Of a stretch of DNA of 64,000 nt, positions 37,499 to 47,446 are shown piece after piece. The notes beneath the pieces are model-generated. The model made no database searches, was not told where the DNA came from, and worked only from the letters and a program-made list of their open reading frames with translations. Position 1 is the stretch's first letter. Each line of letters starts with the position of its first letter. This DNA is from Burkholderiales bacterium (GTDB taxonomy: Bacteria > Pseudomonadota > Gammaproteobacteria > Burkholderiales > Burkholderiaceae_C). The stretch is taken from positions 19,968 to 83,967 of the forward strand of contig JAUVWL010000017.1 in assembly GCA_030604135.1 (NCBI GenBank), read 5' to 3'. Position numbers and translations under genes: made by a program.

Positions 37499-38164
37499 AT
37501 GAACACACCCGTCCCCGTTCGCATCGACTTTGTTTCGGATATTGCCTGCCCTTGGTGCGCCGTCGGCCTGTCGGCCCTGGAGCGGGCGCTGCAGCGACTG
37601 GATGGCACGGTGACTGCCGAGCTGCGTTTCCAGCCTTTCGAGCTGAATCCGCACATGGGGCCTGAGGGTGAAGACGTGACCGAACACCTGACGAAGAAGT
37701 ACGGCAGCACGGCCGAGCAACAGGCGCAGATCCGCGAGACGATCCGCCAGCGTGGCGCACAGGAAGGATTCAGCTTCAGGGCGGAAGGCCGCGGCCGAAT
37801 CTGGAACACCTTCGATGCCCACCGCCTGCTGCACTGGGCGGGTGAAGAAGGCGCGCCGGGCCAGCAGCACGCATTGAAAAAGGCCCTGCTGGTGGCCTAC
37901 CACGGCCGCGCCGAGAACCCGTCCGATGCGAAGGTGCTGCTGGCCTGCGTGCGCGAGGTGGGGCTGGACGAAGCCCGCGCCCAGGCCATCCTGGCCAGCG
38001 ACGCGTTCGCCGACGAGGTGCGCGAGCGCGAGCAGTTCTACACGGCCCACGGCATCCGTTCGGTGCCGGCGGTCATCATCAACGAACGCCACCTGATCTC
38101 GGGCGGGCATCCGTCCGAGAGCTTCGAGCAGGCGCTGCGGCAGGTGGCGGGGCAGGAGGTCTGA
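37499..38164 (+). CDS. DsbA-family (FrnE-like) oxidoreductase
   Basis: 221 residues, thioredoxin fold with a helical insertion. Active-site CPWC (17-20) in DFVSDIACPWCAVG and the cis-Pro RSVPAVII near 181. There is no signal peptide, so it is cytoplasmic, as in the FrnE/polyketide-type group (2-hydroxychromene-isomerase-like). Promoter lies in the 91-base gap shared with aroE. Confidence 0.92.
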   Translation: MNTPVPVRIDFVSDIACPWCAVGLSALERALQRLDGTVTAELRFQPFELNPHMGPEGEDVTEHLTKKYGSTAEQQAQIRETIRQRGAQEGFSFRAEGRGRIWNTFDAHRLLHWAGEEGAPGQQHALKKALLVAYHGRAENPSDAKVLLACVREVGLDEARAQAILASDAFADEVREREQFYTAHGIRSVPAVIINERHLISGGHPSESFEQALRQVAGQEV

Positions 38165-38185
38165 GGAAGGCGATGCGCGCGGGCA

Positions 38186-39037
38186 TCAAGGTCTGCCCTT
38201 GAACCACGGCTCGAACAGGTCCTCGGCATTGCGCCACAGCAGGCGCTCCTGCAGGTCGGGTGGCAGTCCGCTCACCCACTGCCTGATCTGGCGGGTCACC
38301 TCGGCGTAGCGCTCCCAGCGCCGGGTGCTGAAGGCGTCGACCGCCACCACAAAGCGGTCCGGGTGGGCCTCGAACAGTTGTCGCCACTCGGGCAGCAGCT
38401 GGCCCCGGGGTGCGATGCGGTCGTCGCGCACCGAGGTGTCGATCCACAGGGCACGCCCGGCATGGCGCTGCAGCACACGGGCCACGGTCTCGGGTTTGGG
38501 TTCGGTGCCCAGGTGCGCCCAGAGCACGCGCAGGCCGGGGGCGATCTCGAAGGCCTTGTCCACCACGGCCTCATCGCCGTGGATCAGCAGCATCAGGCCG
38601 TGGCGGTGGGCCAGCCGAACCAGTTCGGCATACACCTCGTTGCCAGCGTCGCGCGCAAAAAGATGCAGTTCGCCGATGCCGGCCCAGCGGCCTTCGGCCG
38701 CCAGCGTAGCCATGCGCGCGGGCAGCTCGCGGTCGTGCATCCAGGTGGCCTTGTCGGCGTCCGATGCATAGGCGCCCAGCAGGGGAATGACGCGATCGGG
38801 CGCATGGGCGTGCAGGTCCCGCGCGAGCTGCCAGGGCGCTCCGGTGATCACGACCCGCGACACACCCGCCGCGTCCAGCCGCGCGATGATGTCAGATGCA
38901 GCCATCTCTCGCGCGTCTGACGCGGTGTAGTGTGAGTGGGCGTCGACCAGGGGAGCCGCGCGGCCATCGGCCAGGACCGAGCTGCTCAGCAAGCACCAGA
39001 GCAGGAGTGTCAGCGACCACCGGTGCCAGCGGGTCAT
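38186..39037 (-). CDS. Exported amidohydrolase-like protein
   Basis: 283 residues. A signal peptide (about 1-23, LTLLLWCLLSSSVLADG) is followed by a TIM-barrel metal hydrolase: VDAHSHY (HxH metal ligands) at about 31-37, a GELHLFARD strand and an IHGDEAVV strand further on, and WAHLG and VVAVDAFSTRRW near the end. It resembles the amidohydrolase-2 superfamily, e.g. periplasmic members; substrate unknown. AAGGAG precedes ATG 39037. It begins 20 bases after the radical SAM gene's stop, so the two form a unit. Confidence 0.85.
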   Translation of the reverse strand: MTRWHRWSLTLLLWCLLSSSVLADGRAAPLVDAHSHYTASDAREMAASDIIARLDAAGVSRVVITGAPWQLARDLHAHAPDRVIPLLGAYASDADKATWMHDRELPARMATLAAEGRWAGIGELHLFARDAGNEVYAELVRLAHRHGLMLLIHGDEAVVDKAFEIAPGLRVLWAHLGTEPKPETVARVLQRHAGRALWIDTSVRDDRIAPRGQLLPEWRQLFEAHPDRFVVAVDAFSTRRWERYAEVTRQIRQWVSGLPPDLQERLLWRNAEDLFEPWFKGRP

Positions 39038-39057
39038 GGAGCTCCTTCGTGTGGGTT

Positions 39058-40974
39058 TCAGCCCAGCGCCCTGGCGATCCTGCCCCGCTTGACCGTGGGC
39101 CGCGGCACCGGGCAGGGCAGGTGCTCGAACCAGCGGCGCACGTCGTCGTCCACACACAGGCCGTGCATGTAGTTGTAGATGGCCTTGCGCAGACCCTGGC
39201 CGAGCACATCGTGGTCCACGCCGGGTGGCATGGGCGTGGGGTCGATGAAGCCGATGTCGTTCCTGGCGAATGTGACTTCGGGCAGCGGAATCAGCTCGAT
39301 GCCGTATTCGGCCGGGCTCAGCCCCACCGGTGAATGCACCGTGCAGGAAAAGCGGTGGAAGAATCCGCTCTGGATGCAGCCGTTCTCGAACAGCTGGCGC
39401 ACGTATTCCAGCGCGTCCACCGTGTCCTGCAGGGTTTGCGTTGGAAAGCCGTACATCAGGTAGGCGTGCACCAGGATGCCGGCGTCGCTGAAGCCCTTGG
39501 TGACACGAGCCACCTGCTCGACGCTGACCCCCTTTTTCATCAGGTTGAGCAGCCGGTCGCTGGCCACTTCCAGCCCGCCGCTCATGGCGATGCAGCCGCT
39601 TTGCGCCAGCAACTCGCTCAGCTCGGGCGTGAAGGTTTTTTCAAAGCGGATGTTGCCCCACCAGCTGATGGGCAGGTCCCGGCGGATCAGCTCCTCGGCC
39701 AGCGCTTTCAGTGCCTTGGGCGGCGCCGCTTCGTCGACGAAGTGGAAGCCGGTCTGGCCGGTTTCCTGCACGATCTTCTCGATGCGGTCGGCCAGCGTGG
39801 CCGCCGTGGCAGTCTCGTAGCGGCCGATGTAGTCCAGGCTCACGTCGCAGAAGCTGCACTTCTTCCAGTAACAGCCGTGCGCCACCGTCAGTTTGTTCCA
39901 GCGCCCGTCGCTCCAGAGCCGGTGCATGGGGTTGAGCATGTCCAGCAGGCTCAGGTAGCGGTGAATCGGCAGGCCGTCCCAGGTGGGTGTGCCCACGTCT
40001 TCGAAGGGGATGTCGGGCTCGGTCAGGTTGACGTACTTCACCGCGCCGTCCTCGCGAAGATAGCAGCGCTGCAGGCGTTGCGGTCCGCGCTGGCCGCGCA
40101 GGTGTTCGATGAGGGACAGCACCGGGCGCTCGCCTGCGTCCAGTGTCACGTAGTCCACGAAGTCGAACACCCGAGGCTCTTTCAGGTCGCGCAGCTCGGT
40201 GTTCACGTAACCGCCACCCAAGGCAATCCTCACCTCCGGATGCACCGCCTTGATCGCCTGGCCCATGCGCAGCGCGGCATAGACCGAGCCGGGGAAGGGC
40301 ACCGACAGCAGCACCAGTTGCGGCCGGTGTTCGGCCACCGCCTGAAGAGTCAGCTCACACAGCCAGTCGTCAATCAGGGTGGGCGGCGCGGCGAGGGCTT
40401 GGGCCAGCGGTTCAAACGTCGGCTGGCTGCTGGCCAGCGACTCGGCGTAGCGCACGAACTCGAAGCGTTCGTCCACCGCGTCGCGGATCACGTCGGCCAG
40501 GTCGTTCAGGTAGAGCGTGGCCAGATGGCGGGCCTTGTCCTGCACGCCCAGGGCACCGAAGGCCCAGCCCAGCGGGTCGCCGCTGCCGTCGTCGACGTAA
40601 TTGTCGAGCGCCGAAAAGCGTGGCCCCTCGGGCAGCAGGCCGCGCGCCGCGATGCGGTAAGCCAGGGTCGAGTCACCCCCCTGCAGAAAGCGGATGGACG
40701 GGCCGATGCTGCTGCGGTAGGTCTCAAACTGGTCGAGGAAGGCGTTCACGCTCGCCGTGCGTGCGTCTTCGGGCAGGGCCTCGGCCCGTGCCCGGATGGC
40801 ATCCAGCCCTTCGGTGGTGAACAGCCGCAGCACCAGCGCCAGCGCGATATCGGCCTGGGCGGCGTCGATGCCGCGCGAGCGCAGAAAACCGGTCAGATAG
40901 GCGGTGGACGGGTAAGGCGTGTTGAGCTGCGTCATCGGCGGGATGAGGCTCAGCACGCGGTATGCGGAATTCAT
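39058..40974 (-). CDS. B12-binding-domain radical SAM enzyme
   Basis: 638 residues. A cobalamin-binding-like domain (about 200-265, PQLVLLSVPFPGSVYAALRMGQ then GGGYVNTE) precedes a radical SAM barrel. The cluster motif is CYWKKCSFC, Cys368/373/376, i.e. CX4CX2C instead of the usual CX3CX2C. Later parts match the HemN-like/B12 family (MSGGLEVASDRLLNLMKKGVS, MYGFPTQTLQDT). No classical DxHxxG B12 motif is evident, so cobalamin use is unsure. Followed by a secreted amidohydrolase. Reaction unknown (methylase, rearrangement or tailoring). Confidence 0.9.
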   Translation of the reverse strand: MNSAYRVLSLIPPMTQLNTPYPSTAYLTGFLRSRGIDAAQADIALALVLRLFTTEGLDAIRARAEALPEDARTASVNAFLDQFETYRSSIGPSIRFLQGGDSTLAYRIAARGLLPEGPRFSALDNYVDDGSGDPLGWAFGALGVQDKARHLATLYLNDLADVIRDAVDERFEFVRYAESLASSQPTFEPLAQALAAPPTLIDDWLCELTLQAVAEHRPQLVLLSVPFPGSVYAALRMGQAIKAVHPEVRIALGGGYVNTELRDLKEPRVFDFVDYVTLDAGERPVLSLIEHLRGQRGPQRLQRCYLREDGAVKYVNLTEPDIPFEDVGTPTWDGLPIHRYLSLLDMLNPMHRLWSDGRWNKLTVAHGCYWKKCSFCDVSLDYIGRYETATAATLADRIEKIVQETGQTGFHFVDEAAPPKALKALAEELIRRDLPISWWGNIRFEKTFTPELSELLAQSGCIAMSGGLEVASDRLLNLMKKGVSVEQVARVTKGFSDAGILVHAYLMYGFPTQTLQDTVDALEYVRQLFENGCIQSGFFHRFSCTVHSPVGLSPAEYGIELIPLPEVTFARNDIGFIDPTPMPPGVDHDVLGQGLRKAIYNYMHGLCVDDDVRRWFEHLPCPVPRPTVKRGRIARALG

Positions 40975-41089
40975 GCGTGAGGCAGGTTCATGCGGGCATC
41001 GAAGCTTAGCCCAGAATGCCACACGCAGTGCCGCTGGCCAGGGGTGTCTTCGTCAAGGATGCCGTGGAACCGGCTCTGCCGGGCCACAG

Positions 41090-41132
41090 GCATCGCCCCC
41101 TAGGGGTTGACGCCGCAGGCGGCGCGGGGGGG
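41090..41132. repeat. Short C-rich intergenic repeat
   Basis: CCCCTAGGGG palindrome (41097-41106) and CGCCGCAGGCGGCG hairpin (41110-41123) next to the sdaA stop. Degenerate member of the repeat family seen elsewhere in the window. Confidence 0.5.
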
Positions 41133-42521
<1,389 letters not shown>

Positions 42522-42544
42522 GGGGCAAACCTTTCGTGGCGGGT

Positions 42545-43804
42545 TCAGGCAGTGGCAGGCACCAGGATGCCGGACGGTGCCTGCACGCGGGCCCACTCGC
42601 TGATCTGGCTGCCGATCATGTCGGCGGTGACGGCCGACAGCGTCCAGCCGAGGTGGCCATGGCCGGTGTTGTAGAACACATTGGCCTGCCGGCCGTGGCC
42701 GACGCGGGGCATCATGCTGGGCATCATGGGGCGCAGGCCCGCCCAGGGGACCACCTGGCGGGTGTTCACACCCGGGAAGCACTCGTTCACCCCGTCCACC
42801 AGGGGCTTGATGCGGTCGGCCCGGATGTCCCGGTTGTACCCGTTGAACTCGGCGGTGCCGGCGACGCGGAAGCGGTCGACGCCGAGGCGGCTGGTCACGA
42901 GCTTGGTTTCGTCGTCGAGCAGGCTCACCGTGGGAGCCGACAGCTGGCTCTGTTCGTCCAGCAGGTTGACCGTGATCGAGTAGCCCTTGACCGGATAGAT
43001 GTTGACCCGATCGCCCAGCTGGGCGGCCAGCGCGCGGCTGCCCACCCCCGCGCAGACCACCATGGCGTCGAAGTGGTGGGGCTCTTCGCCGGCTTCGGTG
43101 CGCAGCGTCACGGTGGCGCGGCGGCCGTCGCTGGCCACGCGGGCCACCTCGCTGCCCCACAGGCAGCGCACGCCCAGGCGTTCAATGGCCGCAGACAGTC
43201 CGTTGGTGAACTTGTGGATGTCGCCGGTGGAGTCGCTCTCGGTGTAGAAGCCGCCGTAGTACTGACCTGCCAGCGTGGGCTCGATGGCGCGCATCTCGTC
43301 GGGTGTCACGGCCTGGCGCGGCAGGCCGCCGGCCGCCAGCAGTTCGCTCACCTGGGCGGCGTGGTCGAAGCCCTTCTTGTCTCGGTAGATGTGCAGGATG
43401 CCCTGCTTCTTCAGGTCGAAGTCCACGCCCTCGGCGTCGGCCCACGCAAACAGGTGCTCACGCGCGGCCACCGCCAGGCGGGCTGTGTCAATGGTGTTCT
43501 GCCGGTAGTGGGGAATGCTGGCGATGAACTCCGCGAACCAGCTGACTTTGTGCCAGCTAGGCTTCGGGTTGACCAGCAGGGGAGCGTCGCTCTTGAGCAT
43601 CCATTTGATGCCCTTGAGGATGGTGGACCAGTGGGTCCACACCTCGGCGTTGGAGGCCGACAGCTGACCACCGTTGGCGAACGAGGTGTCCATGGCGGCA
43701 TAGCGGTGCCGCTCGAACAGGGTGACGGAAAAACCGCGCTTGGCCAGCGCGTAGGCCGTGGTGACACCGGTGATGCCACCGCCGATGACGGCGATCGATT
43801 GCAT
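42545..43804 (-). CDS. dadA: D-amino acid dehydrogenase-like FAD oxidoreductase
   Basis: 419 residues. Rossmann FAD motif [17 protein letters not shown] at the start; [27 protein letters not shown] and [17 protein letters not shown] near the end match DadA, which oxidises D-amino acids to oxo-acids on the membrane side with quinone. The gene is read from the riboswitch-led transcript, with its ATG 67 bases after the last aptamer. Given that control, glycine or a D-amino acid that raises glycine are the likely inputs; glycine oxidase activity is an alternative. The symbol is by family. Confidence 0.9.
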   Translation of the reverse strand: MQSIAVIGGGITGVTTAYALAKRGFSVTLFERHRYAAMDTSFANGGQLSASNAEVWTHWSTILKGIKWMLKSDAPLLVNPKPSWHKVSWFAEFIASIPHYRQNTIDTARLAVAAREHLFAWADAEGVDFDLKKQGILHIYRDKKGFDHAAQVSELLAAGGLPRQAVTPDEMRAIEPTLAGQYYGGFYTESDSTGDIHKFTNGLSAAIERLGVRCLWGSEVARVASDGRRATVTLRTEAGEEPHHFDAMVVCAGVGSRALAAQLGDRVNIYPVKGYSITVNLLDEQSQLSAPTVSLLDDETKLVTSRLGVDRFRVAGTAEFNGYNRDIRADRIKPLVDGVNECFPGVNTRQVVPWAGLRPMMPSMMPRVGHGRQANVFYNTGHGHLGWTLSAVTADMIGSQISEWARVQAPSGILVPATA

Positions 43805-43870
43805 GAGACAGGCTCCAGAACGTCGGGAAGGAAAAGCGCGCTGCTCGCACCATGCGTGTGGCGTGCGCCC

Positions 43871-44058
43871 CCTCTGTTTGGAACCTGAGAGATTCATGGC
43901 GGGCCTGGGGCCGCCACTTGCTCCTGCGGTGGACCGGGTGACGAAACCCGGACGCTCTTCAGAGATGAAACCATCGACCGGTCCTTTTGCCTGAGAGTTT
44001 CCGGGGCGGTTGCTCCTTCGGCGCCGACCTGCGCGCGCAGGCCGGTCTCTCCCGATCG
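43871..44058 (-). promoter_or_regulatory. Tandem glycine riboswitch upstream of dadA-sdaA
   Basis: Two adjacent aptamers on the minus strand. First aptamer: GGGAGAG (44044-44053 region), GGAGCAA core (44010-44016), CTCTCAGGCAAAAGGAC (43981-43997). Second: GAAGAGCGTCC (43950-43960), GGAGCAAGT (43916-43924), CTCTCAGGTTCC (43880-43891). Both keep the conserved GGAGCAA and CTCTCAGG elements of the Rfam glycine class. This fills the 315-base space before dadA. Confidence 0.92.
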
Positions 44059-44119
44059 ATGGTGTGGAGTGTAGGGGCTTTGCTTCAGTGCATCAAGTCT
44101 GCCTGGGCGTGACGCGTGG

Positions 44120-45121
44120 TCATTGGGCAGCCTGGGCTTGGAGGTTGATGCTCTTGGCAATGGCGCGGTAGCGCTCGGTTTCCTGCTTGAACAGAGCGGC
44201 CAGTTCGGCCGGGCTGCGCGGGTTCATCACGTTGTTGCCGGTGGCTTCCAGCGACTTGCGGACATCCGGGTTCTGCAAGGCGGTGTAGAACGCATGGTTC
44301 AGGCGCTCTACCACGGCATCCGGGGTGTTCCTGTGCACCTGGACACCGGCCCACACCTCGAACTCCATGGATTCCAGGCCGGGCAGGGTGGCCAGGGCCG
44401 GGTACTGGCTGAACAGCGGATGCGGCTGCTTGGCGGTCACACCCAGGCCGCGGATCTTGCCTTCATTGACCGCCTGCATGATGGTGCCTGCCATGGGCAG
44501 AAAGGCCATGTCGATTTGCCCTCCCATCAGGTCGGTCATGACGGGCGCGATGCCACGGTAGGGCACATGGGTGAGCGGCACGCGGGCGTCTTGCGAGAAC
44601 TTCTCTCCGATCAAGTGGTAGAGCGATCCGGTGCCCACGCTGCCGTAGGAGAGGGGGCGCTCGGTCGACTTCTTGGCCAGGGCAATCAGCTCGCTCACGC
44701 TGTTGACACCCAGGTTGCTGCGCACCGCCAGGATGGTGCTGGTCGACACGAGGTGGGCGACCAGCTTCATGTCCTCGGTCTTGTAGCGCACACCCTGAAG
44801 CGCCAGCGGGGACAGCATCAGCTCCATGGGCGAGCCGAGAATGAGGCTGTGACCGTCGGCAGCGGCCGACAGGGCCCGGGTCACACCGATCGTGCCGCTG
44901 GCGCCGCCGATGTTCTCCACGATGATGTTCTGGCCCAGGGACTGGCTGGCCAGGGGTTGCACTTGTCGGGCGATATGGTCAGACGGTCCACCTGCCGGGT
45001 AGGGAACGACCATGTTCAGCGGTTTGGTGGGGAAGGCCTGGGCCAGCGCGGTGGTCATGCCTCCGGTGGCGGCGAAGGTGGCTGCGGCGACGAGCGCCTG
45101 GATGCGGATGCGTGCGTTCAT
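44120..45121 (-). CDS. Bug/TctC-family solute-binding protein
   Basis: 333 residues. Periplasmic receptor of the tripartite tricarboxylate transporter type. Signal peptide (about 1-28), then the family's FPTKPLNMVVPYPAGGPSDHIAR and PVVVEN-type segment QNIIVENIGGASG, and YRGIAPVMTDLMGGQIDMAF. AGGAG precedes ATG 45121. No TctA/TctB genes are nearby, usual for these Burkholderiales orphans. It follows an M20 amidohydrolase gene by 24 bases, so the ligand may be an N-acyl amino acid (inference). Confidence 0.93.
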   Translation of the reverse strand: MNARIRIQALVAAATFAATGGMTTALAQAFPTKPLNMVVPYPAGGPSDHIARQVQPLASQSLGQNIIVENIGGASGTIGVTRALSAAADGHSLILGSPMELMLSPLALQGVRYKTEDMKLVAHLVSTSTILAVRSNLGVNSVSELIALAKKSTERPLSYGSVGTGSLYHLIGEKFSQDARVPLTHVPYRGIAPVMTDLMGGQIDMAFLPMAGTIMQAVNEGKIRGLGVTAKQPHPLFSQYPALATLPGLESMEFEVWAGVQVHRNTPDAVVERLNHAFYTALQNPDVRKSLEATGNNVMNPRSPAELAALFKQETERYRAIAKSINLQAQAAQ

Positions 45122-45145
45122 GGGGTTGTCTCCTCGGGGGTGGGT

Positions 45146-46357
45146 TCAGGGGCGGGCGGGGGAAAGCAGTTCGTTGACCAGCGCGATCCAGTAGGCGGCG
45201 CCGGGGGCGATGTTCTGGTCGTTGAAGTCGTAGGCCGGGTTGTGCACCATGCAGGCGCCAGGCTCGCCGTCGGCGCCGTTGCCGATGAACAGGTAGCAGC
45301 CGGGCACGCGCTCGAGCATGAAGGCGAAGTCTTCGCTGCCGGTCAGCATCGGCGCCTGGGCGATCTGGTCGGCCGGGAAGTGCTGCTGCGCCACCGCCAG
45401 TGCGCGGGCGGTCTGCTCGGCGTCGTTGACCAGCACCGCATAACCCGGGCGCCAGGCGATCTCGGCGCGCACATCGTAGCTCTGCGCCTGCAGATCGACC
45501 AGGGCCTTGATGCGCCGCTCCATGTCGCGGCGTGCCTGCGGGTCCAGCGCACGCAGGCTGATCTCCAGCCGGGCGCTGGCCGGGATCACGTTGTTGGCCT
45601 CACCCGAATGGAGGGCGCCCACCGTGACGACCGCCGGCTGCATCGGGTCGACATTGCGCGAGACGATGGTCTGCAGCGCCATGACGACGGAAGCGGCGGC
45701 CACCAGCGGGTCGGTGGCCTTGTGCGGCATGGCGCCATGGCCCCCCACGCCGTGCAGGGTGACGGTGGCGTAGTCCGAGGAGGCCATGGTCGGCCCGCTG
45801 CGGAACAGCAACTGCCCCTGCGGGAAGCCCGGCATGTTGTGCATGGCGAAGATGGCGTCGCAGGGAAAGCGCTCGAACAGGCCGTCTTCCATCATCTTCA
45901 GCGCGCCGCCGCCGCCTTCTTCGGCCGGCTGGAAGATCAGGTTCAGCGTGCCGTCGAAGCGGCCGTGCTGCGCCAGGTGGTGGGCGGCGGCCAGCAGCAT
46001 GGCGGTGTGGCCGTCGTGGCCGCAGGCGTGCATCACGCCGTGTTCGCAGCTGGCCCAGGCCGCGCCCGTGGCCTCGGCGATCGGCAGGGCGTCCATGTCG
46101 GCGCGCAGGCCGATCGAACGCGCCGAGCTGCCGCGCTTGAGTTGCCCGACGACGCCGGTGCCGCCCAGGCCGGTGGTGACCTCATAACCCCAGGCGCCCA
46201 GCTGCGCCGCCACCAGGGCAGCGGTGCGACGCTCCTGAAACGCCAGTTCCGGGTGGCGGTGGATGTCGCGGCGCAGATCGATGAAGGTCTGCAGGGCCTG
46301 GTCGCTGAGTCGTTCCACGAAATCGCTCCTGGGGTGGGGAAGCGACTGGAATTTCAT
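45146..46357 (-). CDS. M20-family amidohydrolase (hippurate hydrolase-like)
   Basis: 403 residues. Zinc or manganese peptidase that cuts N-acyl amino acids. LRRDIHRHPELAFQE at the start, RADMDALPIAEATG, the metal-binding HACGHDGHTAM, PAEEGGGG and the lid GGHGAMPHKATDP. Length and order fit the hippurate hydrolase/AmhX group. Its start codon lies inside a perfect inverted repeat, and a LysR gene diverges 107 bases away. Followed by a Bug receptor gene. Confidence 0.93.
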   Translation of the reverse strand: MKFQSLPHPRSDFVERLSDQALQTFIDLRRDIHRHPELAFQERRTAALVAAQLGAWGYEVTTGLGGTGVVGQLKRGSSARSIGLRADMDALPIAEATGAAWASCEHGVMHACGHDGHTAMLLAAAHHLAQHGRFDGTLNLIFQPAEEGGGGALKMMEDGLFERFPCDAIFAMHNMPGFPQGQLLFRSGPTMASSDYATVTLHGVGGHGAMPHKATDPLVAAASVVMALQTIVSRNVDPMQPAVVTVGALHSGEANNVIPASARLEISLRALDPQARRDMERRIKALVDLQAQSYDVRAEIAWRPGYAVLVNDAEQTARALAVAQQHFPADQIAQAPMLTGSEDFAFMLERVPGCYLFIGNGADGEPGACMVHNPAYDFNDQNIAPGAAYWIALVNELLSPARP

Positions 46358-46408
46358 TTCCAGTCATCACCATGACATGAACTTTGTTGCATGTTAGGAA
46401 GCGACTGG
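46338..46408. promoter_or_regulatory. Operator region between M20 gene and LysR gene
   Basis: A 12-base direct repeat GGAAGCGACTGG occurs at 46338-46349 and 46397-46408. Overlapping the first copy is ACTGGAA-N6-TTCCAGT (46345-46364), which contains the M20 start codon. Likely binding sites for the divergent LysR protein. Confidence 0.65.
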
Positions 46409-46464
46409 TTTAAAGTCCAATGCATTGAAGATCATTGATCTATGCGTTTTAATGGAGGATTGCC

Positions 46465-47373
46465 ATGACGCTGGTGCAGTTGAAGCACTTCGTGGTGCTG
46501 GCCGAACGGGGGTCTTACGTGCAGGCGGCCACGGCGCTGTTCCTCACGCAGCCGGCGCTCACGCGCAGCATCCAGGCGCTGGAGGACGAGCTGGGCGGGC
46601 CGCTGTTCGACCGCATCGGGCGCCGCATCGGACTCACGCCCTTCGGCCACGAAGTCCTGTCCCGTGCACGGCGCCTGGTGGCCGACGCCGAGGCGCTCAA
46701 GCAGACCGGCAAAGGCCTGCACGCCGGCCTGATCGGCGGCCTGCGCATCGGCCTGAGTTCCGGGCCGGGTGCCTTGCTGTCCACTCCGCTGATGCTGCAC
46801 ATGGCGCAGCACCATCCCCGGCTGCACCTGCAGATATCACGAGGCAACACCAGCGTGCTGATCGACGAGTTGCGCGAGCAGCACCTGGACGCCCTGGTGG
46901 TGGACGTCCGCTCGGTGCGGCCATCGGCCGACCTGGACATTGCCCAGGTGTTTGAACTGGGCGCGGGCTTTCTGGTGCGGCCTGACCATCCCCTCCTGCA
47001 GCGGGGCCAGCCCGTGCGCATCGACGACGCGCTGGCCTATCCGGTCGCATCCACCCCGCTTAGCGACGAGGTGGCGCGCATCCTGATCGGCCTCTTCGGG
47101 CCTAAGGCCAACCCGGACGACATGGTGACCCTGCGCAGCGACGAGACGCTCAGCCTGGTCGAGGTGGCGCGGCGCAGCGATGCCATCGTGCTGACCGTCG
47201 ATGCCGCGGCGCCCGGGCTCGTGCCGCTGTCCATGTCGCCGCCGCTGGCCGCCACCGCACGCTTCGGTCTGGTGACCCTGGCGCAGCGCCAGCCGGCACC
47301 GGCTCTGCGCATCCTGCGCCAGTGGCTCCAGGACTGGACCCTCGCCAACGTGCCAGCCGTTAACGCGCGTTAA
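46465..47373 (+). CDS. LysR-family transcriptional regulator
   Basis: 302 residues. Winged-helix N-terminus (about 3-60, LKHFVVLAERGSYVQAATALFLTQPALTRSIQALEDELG) and effector domain. Divergent from the M20/Bug operon, which it most likely controls in response to the acylated amino acid or its product. Ends 73 bases before the SoxC-like gene and is unlikely to be co-transcribed with it. Confidence 0.94.
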   Translation: MTLVQLKHFVVLAERGSYVQAATALFLTQPALTRSIQALEDELGGPLFDRIGRRIGLTPFGHEVLSRARRLVADAEALKQTGKGLHAGLIGGLRIGLSSGPGALLSTPLMLHMAQHHPRLHLQISRGNTSVLIDELREQHLDALVVDVRSVRPSADLDIAQVFELGAGFLVRPDHPLLQRGQPVRIDDALAYPVASTPLSDEVARILIGLFGPKANPDDMVTLRSDETLSLVEVARRSDAIVLTVDAAAPGLVPLSMSPPLAATARFGLVTLAQRQPAPALRILRQWLQDWTLANVPAVNAR

Positions 47374-47446
47374 TGCGCGGCGGCACGCATATCGCCAGAC
47401 TGCCGGCACGGCCAATGGGTGCCGGGGTGTTCTGGAGACATGCTGA

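Noticed and set aside
44123..46375. 750-codon + strand open frame opposite the Bug and M20 genes
   Set aside because: Antisense shadow; the minus-strand genes have clear signal peptide and metal motifs.
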